Source of the DNA: an uncultured Synechococcaceae cyanobacterium
Lineage (GTDB): Bacteria > Cyanobacteriota > Cyanobacteriia > PCC-6307 > Cyanobiaceae
Length of the DNA stretch: 40,305 bases
Assembly (NCBI GenBank): GCA_902578445.1
Contig: CACHDC010000010.1
Span: 1-40,305, forward strand
Direction: 5' to 3'
Positions 24,969-32,574 of this stretch are shown here, piece by piece (the first letter of the stretch is position 1; each line of letters starts with the position of its first letter). The position numbers were made by a program, and so were the translations under genes. A model generated the notes under the pieces. It did not search any database. It was not told the DNA's origin and was given only the letters and a program-made list of their open reading frames with translations.

Positions 24969-25466
24969 TTATTTGATTTCATCCTGAGCTAATTCGTATT
25001 GCTCCAATAGATTGTTTACTTCTGCTAGTGCAATCCTCTTTTGACAGGCCGAGTCATATCTATTTACTGCTACTGAAGGTATTGAACCTTTGCTTTTCAT
25101 TTCCCTTATACCAGTTTCTAAACATTGAAAAGCAACACTTGAAAGATCTCTTCCTTCTGCTGCGGCCCAAACTTTCAAAAGATAAGTAAGGTTTGATGGT
25201 ACTGAGATCTGTACTTTGTTTGAATTTGAAGTATTTAATGCAATATCATCGAGACTGATTTCTTTAGAGGAAATAGTTTCTTTAACCTTTTTCTTCAAAA
25301 ATTTTACTTGGCTTATAGCGTCCTCTTTATTCTTTATTTTCTGCTCTATTTCAAATAACTCTTCTTCAGAATTAATTAAAGCTTCTAATGCCCATTTAGC
25401 ATCATCTTTCGCAACAGCGGTTCTATCAAGCCATTCATCTCTTATTTTTGACCAATTACTAGGCAT
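24969..25466 (-). CDS. Ribbon-helix-helix-like DNA-binding protein with coiled-coil N-terminus
   Basis: 165 residues. Residues about 25-70 are a charged helical stretch with heptad-like spacing (EEELFEIEQKIKNKEDAISQV). Residues 83-120 read as strand-helix-helix (KVQISVPSNLTYLLKVWAAA, then EGRDLSSVAFQCLETGIREM), the pattern of Arc/MetJ/CopG ribbon-helix-helix proteins. The end (KRIALAEVNNLLEQYELAQ) is helical. Such proteins dimerise and bind tandem palindromic half-sites; a phased array of palindromes lies directly upstream of this gene. It is the first gene of a two-gene transcript with the GIY-YIG-like protein. The fold is inferred from pattern. Confidence 0.7.
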   Translation of the reverse strand: MPSNWSKIRDEWLDRTAVAKDDAKWALEALINSEEELFEIEQKIKNKEDAISQVKFLKKKVKETISSKEISLDDIALNTSNSNKVQISVPSNLTYLLKVWAAAEGRDLSSVAFQCLETGIREMKSKGSIPSVAVNRYDSACQKRIALAEVNNLLEQYELAQDEIK

Positions 25467-25477
25467 AAGCTTTATGC
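25463..25477 (-). promoter_or_regulatory. Inverted repeat enclosing the RHH start codon
   Basis: GCATAA-GCT-TTATGC is a perfect 6-bp inverted repeat with a 3-bp centre. In the minus-strand mRNA the AUG sits in its 3' arm, so the stem could mask the start codon, or the DNA palindrome could be another protein site. Confidence 0.35.
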
Positions 25478-25496
25478 GATAATTCTATAATAATTA

Positions 25497-25543
25497 AATC
25501 TAAATAGATTGTCTACATAATCTAAATAGAATTAATATAGATT
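25497..25543. promoter_or_regulatory. Phased palindromic operator array upstream of the RHH/GIY-YIG-like pair
   Basis: AATCTAAATAGATT (25497-25510) is a perfect palindrome (AATCTA-AA-TAGATT). AATCTAAATAGAAT (25519-25532) repeats it with one mismatched half, and a further TAGATT half-site lies at 25538-25543. Centres are 22 and 11 bp apart, i.e. whole helical turns. The array sits 31-77 bp upstream of the RHH start codon, where it would cover the promoter. This fits autoregulation by the RHH protein. Confidence 0.6.
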
Positions 25544-25626
25544 GTAAATTTTAAATTTAATTTTAATAATTTCTCATTTTAGAAATAATCTTTTACAGCA
25601 ATTGAATTGCAGAATCTATCCAATTT

Positions 25627-25679
25627 GATATAAGAGATATTTTTTCGTTAATTGAAAACGATATATTGGATATAAGAGA
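25627..25679. repeat. Two GATATAAGAGA direct repeats between gloA and the RHH gene
   Basis: GATATAAGAGA occurs at 25627-25637 and 25669-25679, exactly 42 bp apart (about four helical turns). Read on the minus strand both continue as TCTCTTATATC followed by a base and AAT, so 14 of 15 bases agree. They may be a second regulator's sites or a decayed duplication. Confidence 0.45.
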
Positions 25680-25736
25680 ATTCGATCTTTTTTAAATTTT
25701 AGTTATTTGTTTATTTAATTAAAGACTGCTGAGCTT

Positions 25737-26126
25737 TTAATCTCTTTCAATAAGTTCAATTTTATAACCATCAGGATCCTCAACAAAAGCCAAGACAGTA
25801 GTACTATTTTTCATTGTTTTAGGTTTGGTTGTTATTTTACACCCATTATTTTCTAATCCTTGGCAAATTAGATGAATATCTTTTACTCCAATAGCTATAT
25901 GACCATATTTATTTCCAAGCTCATAGTCTTCAGACTTTTTGTCCCAGTTATAAGTTAATTCAATTACTGTATTTTCTTTTTCTGAGCCATAACCAACAAA
26001 TGCCAAAGTGAATTTTCCATGAGGGTAATCCTTTTTTCTTAATAAATTCATTCCTAATCTATTTACGTAGAAATCAATGGATTTATCTAAATTTCCAACT
26101 CTCAACATTGTATGAAGAATACGCAT
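25737..26126 (-). CDS. gloA: Glyoxalase I (lactoylglutathione lyase)
   Basis: 129 residues, one VOC domain pair typical of bacterial GloA. The four metal ligands are in place: H5 (RILHTMLRV), E56 (VIELTYN), H76 (YGHIAIGV) and E124 (GYKIELIER), the spacing of the Ni/Co-type E. coli enzyme. FYVNRLGMNLLRKKDYPHGKF is the usual first-repeat segment. It converts the methylglyoxal-glutathione hemithioacetal to S-lactoylglutathione in the cytoplasm. It is a stand-alone gene, divergent from the Tic20-like gene. Confidence 0.94.
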   Translation of the reverse strand: MRILHTMLRVGNLDKSIDFYVNRLGMNLLRKKDYPHGKFTLAFVGYGSEKENTVIELTYNWDKKSEDYELGNKYGHIAIGVKDIHLICQGLENNGCKITTKPKTMKNSTTVLAFVEDPDGYKIELIERD

Positions 26127-26232
26127 TTTGAATTATGAACCTTAATCAATTATCTAATATTTAATAACCATCTGCCAAAGTTGATTTTTTCGAGGCTTAG
26201 TTTTTTATTAAGTTCAGAAAAATTAGGTTAAA

Positions 26233-26694
26233 ATGTGGATACGAAATTTCAATCATATATTGAATCAGTTATTCCAGAGACTCTCATCAGTATTTTTGTA
26301 TACCTTGCCATTGAAGGCATCAATACCTTTTGGATATTATTTGTTCTATAAATATTCATTTTTAAAAATACTATTATTACTAACTTTCCCTATAGCAATA
26401 ATTGAAAAATCTTTGCCTTTTGGTAGTTTTTTATTATTTATAATTTTATTTGCTGGATTAGCAAGAAATCCAAATGTTCCCTATTTCGTTAGATATAACG
26501 CATGCCAAGCATTACTTATTGATATTGCTTTGATAATAATTTCATATTTATTGAGAATATTTCCCATAATTGAATTAGGCTCAATAATTTTTATATTTAC
26601 ACTATGTATATTTATTTATTCGATTTCTCAATGTATTTATGGAGTTGAACCTGAAATTCCTTTAATTAGTAAATCTGTAAGAATGCAAATTTAA
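26233..26694 (+). CDS. Tic20-family membrane protein
   Basis: 153 residues with four hydrophobic segments. VPYFVRYNACQALLIDIALI in the third segment and PEIPLISKSVRMQI at the end are the conserved Tic20/Ycf60 motifs; plant Tic20 is a chloroplast inner-envelope import component. The cyanobacterial homologues are membrane proteins of uncertain role. Start ATG at 26233; no Shine-Dalgarno is evident. It ends 27 bp before a convergent small exported protein. Confidence 0.92.
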   Translation: MWIRNFNHILNQLFQRLSSVFLYTLPLKASIPFGYYLFYKYSFLKILLLLTFPIAIIEKSLPFGSFLLFIILFAGLARNPNVPYFVRYNACQALLIDIALIIISYLLRIFPIIELGSIIFIFTLCIFIYSISQCIYGVEPEIPLISKSVRMQI

Positions 26695-26721
26695 AAAGAT
26701 TTATAGATTTACTGACTTTCT

Positions 26722-27051
26722 TCAACACTCATTCAGAATAGATTCCCATCTTTGTTGACTTGCCTTTATTGCTTGCATTGGTGGATTAGTGCCCTCTATT
26801 TCAAAGGCTTTAATTAATGATTTATTAGCTAAAAGGCCTAATCTTGCAGCCTCTCTTTGTCTAGAGCATACTTTTTTTCTTGATCCCCCTTTTAGGCTAT
26901 TTTCGATTTCTTTAAGAATCTGGCTAGCTTCATTAGATTTAGAATAAAAATCATTCATATAAACATCAAGTGCCGTATCAGCAAAGATTTCAACTGGAGA
27001 GATTATTGTGATTAAGCACAATATAAAACTTATAAATACGAATATTTTCAT
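26722..27051 (-). CDS. Small exported hypothetical protein
   Basis: 109 residues with a signal peptide (IFVFISFILCLITIISPVEI, cleavage likely after FADT or FA) and a mature part of about 85 residues that is helical, with two cysteines (KKVCSRQREAARLG and a C-terminal ILNEC) able to form a disulfide. No family recognised. It is likely periplasmic or lumenal. It follows the multi-span gene by 7 bp and is probably its cotranscribed partner. Confidence 0.75.
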   Translation of the reverse strand: MKIFVFISFILCLITIISPVEIFADTALDVYMNDFYSKSNEASQILKEIENSLKGGSRKKVCSRQREAARLGLLANKSLIKAFEIEGTNPPMQAIKASQQRWESILNEC

Positions 27052-27058
27052 AAGAATC

Positions 27059-27643
27059 TTAAGTAAATTTTTTGTCCGATCTCTTCAATACTAAATAAAA
27101 GGTAAGAACGCTAATTGTTCCAGATGGGCCAATTAAAACATGCCAAAATTGATCGCCACTAATTGAAAGCCTTGTTCCAAAGAAAGTCGTAAAAAAAATA
27201 CCAAATATTGGGTAAAGGATAAAAAGCCAATCTTTAAAAACTCTTTGCCAATTAATAATTAGAAGGATACTTATTATTACTTGAAAAAAAAGAGCAATAG
27301 ATTTATCAAATAAAAAATATGAGATTATTGAACATAAAGAAATGCAAAAATTAGTTTTTTGAATAAATTTATTATTTATAACTGATATTGATAAACATGT
27401 TAGTCCTAAAGATAGGAAAGAATAAAATAACCAATTAAATAAAGAGGAATGATCTACATAAATCCAAGATGTTTGGGTATGATCTATCATTTCAGAAATA
27501 GATGCCAATCCTAAAAAAATAAACCCGAAAGGTATCAATTCGTTCTTACGAATGTGTTTGAATTTTTTGATCGATCTAATTCCTAATAATATTGGAATGA
27601 TTGCCGCCTGAAAATGGGCTAATAATAAAATTGAAAAAAACAA
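27059..27643 (-). CDS. Multi-span membrane protein of unknown function
   Basis: 194 residues with about six hydrophobic segments and few charged residues; one His sits in the EMIDHTQTSW loop and others in YVDHSS and FWHVLIGP near the end. The conserved-looking SGDQFWHVLIGPSGTI is not a motif I can name. It could be a small integral membrane enzyme or a transport helper. It leads a likely two-gene unit with the downstream exported protein, 7 bp apart. Start ATG at 27643; base use is like its neighbours. Confidence 0.72.
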   Translation of the reverse strand: MFFSILLLAHFQAAIIPILLGIRSIKKFKHIRKNELIPFGFIFLGLASISEMIDHTQTSWIYVDHSSLFNWLFYSFLSLGLTCLSISVINNKFIQKTNFCISLCSIISYFLFDKSIALFFQVIISILLIINWQRVFKDWLFILYPIFGIFFTTFFGTRLSISGDQFWHVLIGPSGTISVLTFYLVLKRSDKKFT

Positions 27644-27699
27644 AATAAAATCTCAAACTTAATTCATCTAAAATTTAAATATAAAAAATCAATTTCAGG

Positions 27700-27900
27700 T
27701 TATCTTAGTAGAGATAAATACCATTGCCCTATTACTATTATTAATATTGTAAGAACAAAAGGGAAAGCAGGATATCTTGTCTGAAAATTAGCTGGTGGCC
27801 AAGGGGACCAAGATATTAACCTTCCTTGAGGTTCACTTGAAATAATATTTTTTTTAGATTTTTTGGATATTTGATTAACTGGGGCGAAACCTTTACTCAT
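27700..27900 (-). CDS. Small single-span hypothetical protein
   Basis: 66 residues from the ATG at 27898-27900 (a TTG at 27927 would add nine residues). The start MSKGFAPVNQISKKSKKN is basic, followed by PQGRLISWSPWPPANFQTRY and a C-terminal membrane helix FPFVLTILIIVIGQWYLSLL. The positive N-terminus before one C-terminal helix suggests a tail-anchored protein with a cytoplasmic N-terminus. No family recognised. It lies just downstream of the open frame that continues from the TM2 gene, and may be cotranscribed with it. Confidence 0.6.
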   Translation of the reverse strand: MSKGFAPVNQISKKSKKNIISSEPQGRLISWSPWPPANFQTRYPAFPFVLTILIIVIGQWYLSLLR

Positions 27901-27920
27901 ATCCCTAAATAATTTATATC

Positions 27921-28124
27921 TTAACAAAGAGGTAACAAAACGGCGCTTATGTTATTCGGTTGAATTTCAGTTGCATTATATAAAGGAGGAGGTGTGATTT
28001 TTATTCGATCCGAATTATTATCTATGACTGAATATGACGATATTTCTTGAATTGGATCAGCTAAATTCTTTGGAAATACCCTATAGACTTTACTCTTATT
28101 TTCTGAATGCTGTAAGCGTTTTAT
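27921..28124 (-). other. Open frame continuing the TM2 protein past its stop codon, no start codon
   Basis: After the TAA of the TM2 gene (28125-28127), the same minus-strand frame stays open for 67 codons to a TAA at 27921-27923. The stretch reads IKRLQHSENKSKVYRVFPKN, then LADPIQEISSYSV and ITPPPLYNATEIQPNNISAV, a plausible soluble protein. It has no ATG or GTG, and its only TTG lies near the end, so it cannot be translated on its own by normal starts. It may be a C-terminal domain read by stop-codon readthrough, a decayed extension, or a chance frame; in DNA this AT-rich, 67 stop-free codons by chance are uncommon. Confidence 0.4.
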
Positions 28125-28352
28125 TTAATCTTCAGCATTTTCAAATTCTCTTAGCAAACGAAAAGTTTTGGAAATAAAAGGAAAGATCCATACCAACAAA
28201 CCCACTACTGTTATTAAAGCGACAAGAAAACCCAAAATTGCTAAGAATCCACCTGTTACATCTCCTTCATAAAACCGATCAAGCCCAATTGGTGCACCAA
28301 CTCCTAAAAGGAAGAGTCTTGTTAAAGTTTGTTTTTCTTTTTTTCTCAACAT
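28125..28352 (-). CDS. TM2-domain protein
   Basis: 75 residues: a basic start (MLRKKEKQTLTRLFLLG), then a GAPIGLDRFYEGD loop matching the TM2 domain signature (G-D-FY-G) between two membrane helices, and a second helix ILGFLVALITVVGLLVWIF. The protein ends with a charged tail REFENAED. Function of TM2 proteins is unknown. The reading frame continues open past the stop for a further 67 codons (separate entry), which is unusual. Confidence 0.75.
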   Translation of the reverse strand: MLRKKEKQTLTRLFLLGVGAPIGLDRFYEGDVTGGFLAILGFLVALITVVGLLVWIFPFISKTFRLLREFENAED

Positions 28353-28675
28353 AAATAATATAAAAAGAGGATTTATTCCCTCAATTTTAATTCGACTTAT
28401 AAATCCAATTCAATCCCTCAGTATTTTTTAATAAATTAAACACAGTATCCCCCAGTAAATAATTGCCTCTATCTGATTGTTTATTGAGATATATGAAAAG
28501 GCTAAGTTTCTAAAATCTTTTAAATATGGCGTTATATCTACGATAAAAATAATTTTGCCTGCTTATGGTGGTATATGTTACTCTATGCAGGTTTTCAAAA
28601 TACCGAGGGGGGGTTTTTGATATTGTTTTTATCTCATCATGAGTATATATGGGACTCTCTGGGACCAATTTTTGA
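28353..28675. other. 323-bp intergenic stretch downstream of tRNA-Ser
   Basis: No gene is supported on either strand. A run of seven G followed by five T lies at 28607-28618 in a CCGAGGGGGGG context that loosely resembles the tRNA 3' end; CCTGC at 28558 and GCAGG at 28587 could pair weakly. No terminator is clear. Confidence 0.4.
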
Positions 28676-28762
28676 CGGAGGGGGTGGGATTCGAACCCAC
28701 GGTGCCCTTGCAGACACGCTAGTTTTCAAGACTAGAGCCTTAAACCACTCGACCACCCCTCC
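28676..28762 (-). tRNA. trnS: tRNA-Ser (anticodon UGA)
   Basis: 87 nt on the minus strand. The acceptor stem is GGAGGGG with CCCCTCC and discriminator G; the anticodon stem-loop is CTAGT-CTTGAAA-ACTAG, with anticodon TGA; a long variable arm follows, as in class II tRNA-Ser; the T arm holds GGTTCGAATCCC. The CCA end is not encoded. A TATAAT lies on the minus strand at 28794-28799, about 32 nt upstream. A decayed copy of the 5' half and its promoter lies at 28884-28985. Confidence 0.96.
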
Positions 28763-28985
28763 AGGCAAAAAATATTTAATTTTTAGCTTTTTTATTATAT
28801 CAAAACATGGTTAAATTTTTCGGAACTGATCCGGAACTGCACGTCAAGTTATCTCCCAAAACTCTGGTATAACTAAAACATAATCTAGCTTTCAAGACTA
28901 GAGTCTTAAACGACTCGAGCACCTCTCTAGCAAAAATATTTAAATTTAGCTCTATAATTACATCAAAAGATGGTTTAGTTTCTGG
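28718..28985. repeat. Decayed tandem duplication of tRNA-Ser 5' half plus its upstream region
   Basis: The segment 28718-28823 (tRNA-Ser anticodon loop to 5' end, then its promoter) recurs at 28884-28985 with an offset of 166 bp and about four-fifths identity by eye. The copy keeps the CTAGT-CTTGAAA loop but its acceptor strand and TATAAT (now TGTAAT) are degraded, so it is not a working gene. The unique 60 bp between copies contain GGAACTG twice. Partial tRNA copies are typical scars of site-specific integration. Confidence 0.75.
28794..28799 (-). promoter_or_regulatory. -10 element of tRNA-Ser
   Basis: A perfect TATAAT on the minus strand, about 32 nt upstream of the mature tRNA 5' end. 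No good -35 is present. Confidence 0.5.
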
Positions 28986-29289
28986 AAAAACACGAGCTAA
29001 TTCTCATTATGAAAATGTTGAAAAGTTTAATAAATTGGATTTAATTAATTGTTTTATTTTCTTGGCAACTTTTAATAATAAGAAAGGTTTTACACTGGTT
29101 TAATTTCCTAAGAAATAAAAACCAAAATGATTGTGACTCTTTATTATCAACTTTTTTATTTGCAATTAAATTAGAAAAATGGCAAACCTAAAAAAAATTA
29201 GTTGGGACATTAATTTGTTATCTACTAACAAAAATAGTAAAATTTTAAGTCCAACTATAAAATTTTATCTTCATTATCGGGATTATTAA
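28986..29289. other. 304-bp gap between the tRNA duplication and pilD
   Basis: No convincing gene. A 36-aa plus-strand ORF (29179-29289, starting MANLKKISWDINLLS) ends immediately before the GTG of pilD and might be a leader peptide or chance. The rest is AT-rich with no clear hairpin. Confidence 0.35.
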
Positions 29290-30099
29290 GTGGAAATAAT
29301 ATTGATATATTTGTTTGTAATTGGTTGTTGTATAGGAAGCTTTGTAAATGTAGTAATTTATAGATTACCTTTAAATCAATCAATAGTTTATCCCAATAGT
29401 AGTTGTCCGAAATGCAATTCAAAAATTAAATGGTTCGATAATATACCAATATTAAGTTGGCTTTTATTAAGAGGTAAATGCAGAGCTTGTAAGAAAATAA
29501 TAGCTTTTTCTTACCCTAGTATTGAATTGTCTACAGGCCTTTTATTTTGTCTTAATTTATACGCTCATCCAACAATTTATACTCAACAACCTATCAATGT
29601 AATTATATTTTTGGGATGCATATTTAGTGTTATTTTATTAACCTTAGCAATATTAGATTTTAAATATTTTTGGCTCCCGCAAGTTCTTACTTTAGGAGGT
29701 TTAGTTTTAGGATTGGCTGCATCCTTATTCATTGATCTTTACAATGATTTTTCTCAATTTAATTATTCAATTTATACATTACTTGCTTCTTTATTAGGTT
29801 TTACATTTTTTAATTTATTAAGTTGTATAGGTAAAAAAATTTATAATAAGCCTGTGATTGGAGGTGGGGATGCAAAACTAAGTGCCTTGATTGGTTCTTG
29901 GTTAGGCATACAGGGATTAATTCTATCTATATGGTTTGCATTTCTATCGGCGGGTATATATGTTATTTTTGGTTTGATTTTAAAAAAAATAAAGAGAAAT
30001 CAAAAAATACCTTTTGGAGTTTTTTTGGCATTGTCTGGATTACTTGTATGGTATTTAGGTAATGAGAAATTTTTAGAAATATTCTTTTTGAAAATTTAA
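29290..30099 (+). CDS. pilD: Type IV prepilin peptidase PilD
   Basis: 269 residues, full length. The N-terminal domain has IGSFVNVVIYRLP and two zinc-type pairs, C39/C42 (SCPKCNSKI) and C64/C67 (KCRACK), with NIPILSW between them, the methylase-associated DiS_P_DiS domain. Eight membrane segments follow. Catalytic aspartates are D123 (LAILDFKYFWLP) and D194 in the GGGDAKL motif. It removes the pilin leader peptide and N-methylates the new end, in the plasma membrane. Start is GTG at 29290. It is convergent with pilC, 7 bp apart. Confidence 0.95.
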   Translation: MEIILIYLFVIGCCIGSFVNVVIYRLPLNQSIVYPNSSCPKCNSKIKWFDNIPILSWLLLRGKCRACKKIIAFSYPSIELSTGLLFCLNLYAHPTIYTQQPINVIIFLGCIFSVILLTLAILDFKYFWLPQVLTLGGLVLGLAASLFIDLYNDFSQFNYSIYTLLASLLGFTFFNLLSCIGKKIYNKPVIGGGDAKLSALIGSWLGIQGLILSIWFAFLSAGIYVIFGLILKKIKRNQKIPFGVFLALSGLLVWYLGNEKFLEIFFLKI

Positions 30100-30106
30100 A
30101 AAAGCT

Positions 30107-31468
30107 TTAACCAACAGTAGACATCATACTGAACATAGGTAAATACATAGCAATTAGAATGATTCCTACAAAAACAGCTACAAATATAATCATTAAAGGT
30201 TCCATTATTGAAGTTAAGCTTTTGACGCTTGAAGAAACTTCATCTTCATAGAAATCAGCTAGTTTTGTAATCATTTCACTTAGCTCCCCTGTCTCTTCTC
30301 CTATCCTAAACATCGAAGTAAACATTATCGGTATTACTGATTCTTTATCAAAAGCTTTGTGCATGGGATTACCTGCCTGTATATCGTAATAGGCATTTTC
30401 TATGATTCTAGTGAAAATTCTATTTTTTAAGGTTTTCTTGGCGATTGTTAAAGACTCTAAAATTGGAACCCCAGCACTATTTAATGAGGATAAGGTTCTT
30501 GAAAAATTTGCTAAACATGATTTTGTTACTAAATCTTTTGTGATAGGTAATTGGAGGAGAGTTTTGTCATACCACCAAATAACTGAAGATCTGCTTGATA
30601 AATATTTATAAAAAAGATAGATAGCGAGAACAGATGGAACTGCTTTGAAATAAAATTCAATTGTTCTTAGTTGATCTGATAAGTTAATTAAAAATTGAGT
30701 AATTCCAGGCAGTGGAGCCCCTGATTGATCATATATATCTACAAAAATTGGAATAACAAAAAGCATCATTATAAAAACTATTACTACTGTAAGAATCGCT
30801 ATAGCTGAAGGATATGCCAATGCGCTTTTAATCTGACCCTTGATTTTTGCAAGACTTTCTAATAATTTTGCTTGGCGATCTAACGTGTTTGGCAATAATC
30901 CAGCAGTCTCTCCGGCACTTACAAGCGCTCGATACATTTCATTAAATACTTCTGGATATTTATCTAACATTTCAGACATGGTGGAACCTTTGCTTATTCC
31001 TGAGGCTATCTCTTTAAATGAGTATCTTATTGATATGTTTTCAGATGTATCTGCGATTATATTTAGGGATTCTAATAAAGGTAACCCGGTTCTAATCATC
31101 GAAGAAAGCTGTTTTGTGGCAACTGCTAAATCTTTTATTGGAGGACTTTTTAATCTCCTTCCCTCCATATTCCTTGGCTTTAATATCTTTTTTTTATCTC
31201 TTAGTGAAGTCATATCACCCTCAATAAATTCTTTTCTTTCTTGTATTTTTAATTCAACATAAGTTTTCAAAATTGACAGTTTATTTTTTTCTTTTTTTCT
31301 TAAGTTTTGATTTTTTGTAGGTATAGGTATAACGTTTTTATATTTTTGAGTTATTCTTGCGTTTTTATGTTCTGGAATTCTATTTGGATTATCAAGCACT
31401 TTTCTTTTATGCCTAGCTTTTTGCATAAGCCTTCTTAATTTTGGGTTTTCAATATATTTATAGTCCAC
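30107..31468 (-). CDS. pilC: Type IV pilus inner-membrane platform protein PilC
   Basis: 453 residues with two GspF domains: about 113-240 (LAVATKQLSSMIRTGLPLLE, then VSAGETAGLLPNTLDR) and about 318-445 (NFSRTLSSLNSAGVPILESL, then RIGEETGELSEMITK). Three membrane segments lie near 223-245, 275-292 and 422-445. The first 110 residues are a basic extension (many Lys/Arg) not usual in PilC. It is the platform on which PilB and PilT act. Start GTG at 31468. It lies 32 bp downstream of pilT, in one minus-strand unit pilB-pilT-pilC. Confidence 0.95.
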   Translation of the reverse strand: MDYKYIENPKLRRLMQKARHKRKVLDNPNRIPEHKNARITQKYKNVIPIPTKNQNLRKKEKNKLSILKTYVELKIQERKEFIEGDMTSLRDKKKILKPRNMEGRRLKSPPIKDLAVATKQLSSMIRTGLPLLESLNIIADTSENISIRYSFKEIASGISKGSTMSEMLDKYPEVFNEMYRALVSAGETAGLLPNTLDRQAKLLESLAKIKGQIKSALAYPSAIAILTVVIVFIMMLFVIPIFVDIYDQSGAPLPGITQFLINLSDQLRTIEFYFKAVPSVLAIYLFYKYLSSRSSVIWWYDKTLLQLPITKDLVTKSCLANFSRTLSSLNSAGVPILESLTIAKKTLKNRIFTRIIENAYYDIQAGNPMHKAFDKESVIPIMFTSMFRIGEETGELSEMITKLADFYEDEVSSSVKSLTSIMEPLMIIFVAVFVGIILIAMYLPMFSMMSTVG

Positions 31469-31500
31469 AATTATTTTTTAGTTATTAGTTTCATATAAAT

Positions 31501-32574
31501 TTATGTTGGTATTTCCGAATTAATTTCTTCAAGCAAACCTTTCAAAACATTTGGTCTATTGCATTTATATAAGGCTTCGTCTGTGGTAATTGCACTTTTA
31601 GATACAAGTTCTGATAAACATTGTTCTAAAGTTTGCATTCCAAATTTCCCTCCTATTTGTAATTGAGAATAAACTTGTGATGCTTTTGCTTCCCTAATCA
31701 AATTAGCAATAGCATTATTATTTACTAATATTTCAGCTGCTAGGCATCTTTTATTATCAATAGTTTTACATAATGTTTGTGAAATTACACCAATTAAGGA
31801 GGAAGATAGTTGAACTCTGATTTGCATTTGCTGTGATGTTGGGAAGACATCAATTATTCTGTCTATTGTTTGAGATGCTGAAGCAGTGTGTAAAGTCCCC
31901 AATACTAAATGTCCAGTTTCTGCGGCAGTAATGGCTAAACTTATTGTCTCCAAATCCCTCATTTCTCCGACTAGTATAATGTCGGGATCTTCTCTTAGTG
32001 CTGACCTTAATGCATTTGAAAAAGAAATTGTATCTTCTCCAACCTCTCTTTGTCTTACTAAACAATTTTTGTTGTTATAGATAAATTCAATTGGGTCTTC
32101 AATAGTTAATATATGGTGTGCAAAATTTGTATTAATCCAGTCAATCCCACTTGCTAAAGTCGTCGTTTTCCCAGATCCAGTTGGTCCAGTTACAAGCATT
32201 AAACCTCTTGGTCGACTTAAAAGTTGTTGAACACTATCAGGGAGACCTATTTTTGAAAAACTTGGAATTTCAGTATTGAGTGCTCTCATCACGCATGAAA
32301 GCTTACCCCTGTCTATAAATAAGTTCATCCTAAATCTCGCAATCCCCTCTAAACCATAACTACAATCAAGTTCTTTTTCCTTATCAAATTTTGCAAGCTT
32401 TTCATTACCTAAAATTTGAGTAAGATCTGCTCTCAATTCTTTACTTGAATATTGCTCGCTTGATGCTGGTAAAATTTGTCCTTGAATCCTAAAAAATGGA
32501 TAGCTGTCTCCTGTTAAATGCAGGTCAGAACCATTTCTTTTTACTAACTCTGACATAAGATTGGTTAATTTCAT
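31501..32574 (-). CDS. pilT: Pilus retraction ATPase PilT
   Basis: 357 residues. Walker A is GPTGSGKT (130-137), the Asp box is TIEDPIEF (157-164), Walker B is DPDIILVGEMRD (196-207) and the His box is GHLVLGTLHT (221-230). AIANLIRE (288-295), close to the PilT-specific AIRNLIRE motif, and SQLQIGGKFGMQTLEQ mark it as a PilT rather than PilB or PilU. It powers pilus depolymerisation at the cytoplasmic face. Its ATG overlaps the last 4 bp of pilB, so it is translationally coupled. A retained retraction motor suggests dynamic pili, such as for DNA uptake or movement. Confidence 0.96.
   Translation of the reverse strand: MKLTNLMSELVKRNGSDLHLTGDSYPFFRIQGQILPASSEQYSSKELRADLTQILGNEKLAKFDKEKELDCSYGLEGIARFRMNLFIDRGKLSCVMRALNTEIPSFSKIGLPDSVQQLLSRPRGLMLVTGPTGSGKTTTLASGIDWINTNFAHHILTIEDPIEFIYNNKNCLVRQREVGEDTISFSNALRSALREDPDIILVGEMRDLETISLAITAAETGHLVLGTLHTASASQTIDRIIDVFPTSQQMQIRVQLSSSLIGVISQTLCKTIDNKRCLAAEILVNNNAIANLIREAKASQVYSQLQIGGKFGMQTLEQCLSELVSKSAITTDEALYKCNRPNVLKGLLEEINSEIPT

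Noticed and set aside
28600..28620. G7-T5 tract resembling the tRNA-Ser 3' end, as a second integration scar
   Set aside because: The match is short and low-complexity; it cannot be told from chance, unlike the long 5'-half duplicate.
28575..28814. A 79-aa plus-strand ORF containing GGGGIRTHGALADTL
   Set aside because: It is read antisense through tRNA-Ser; this peptide is the well-known artefact of translating the complement of serine tRNA genes.
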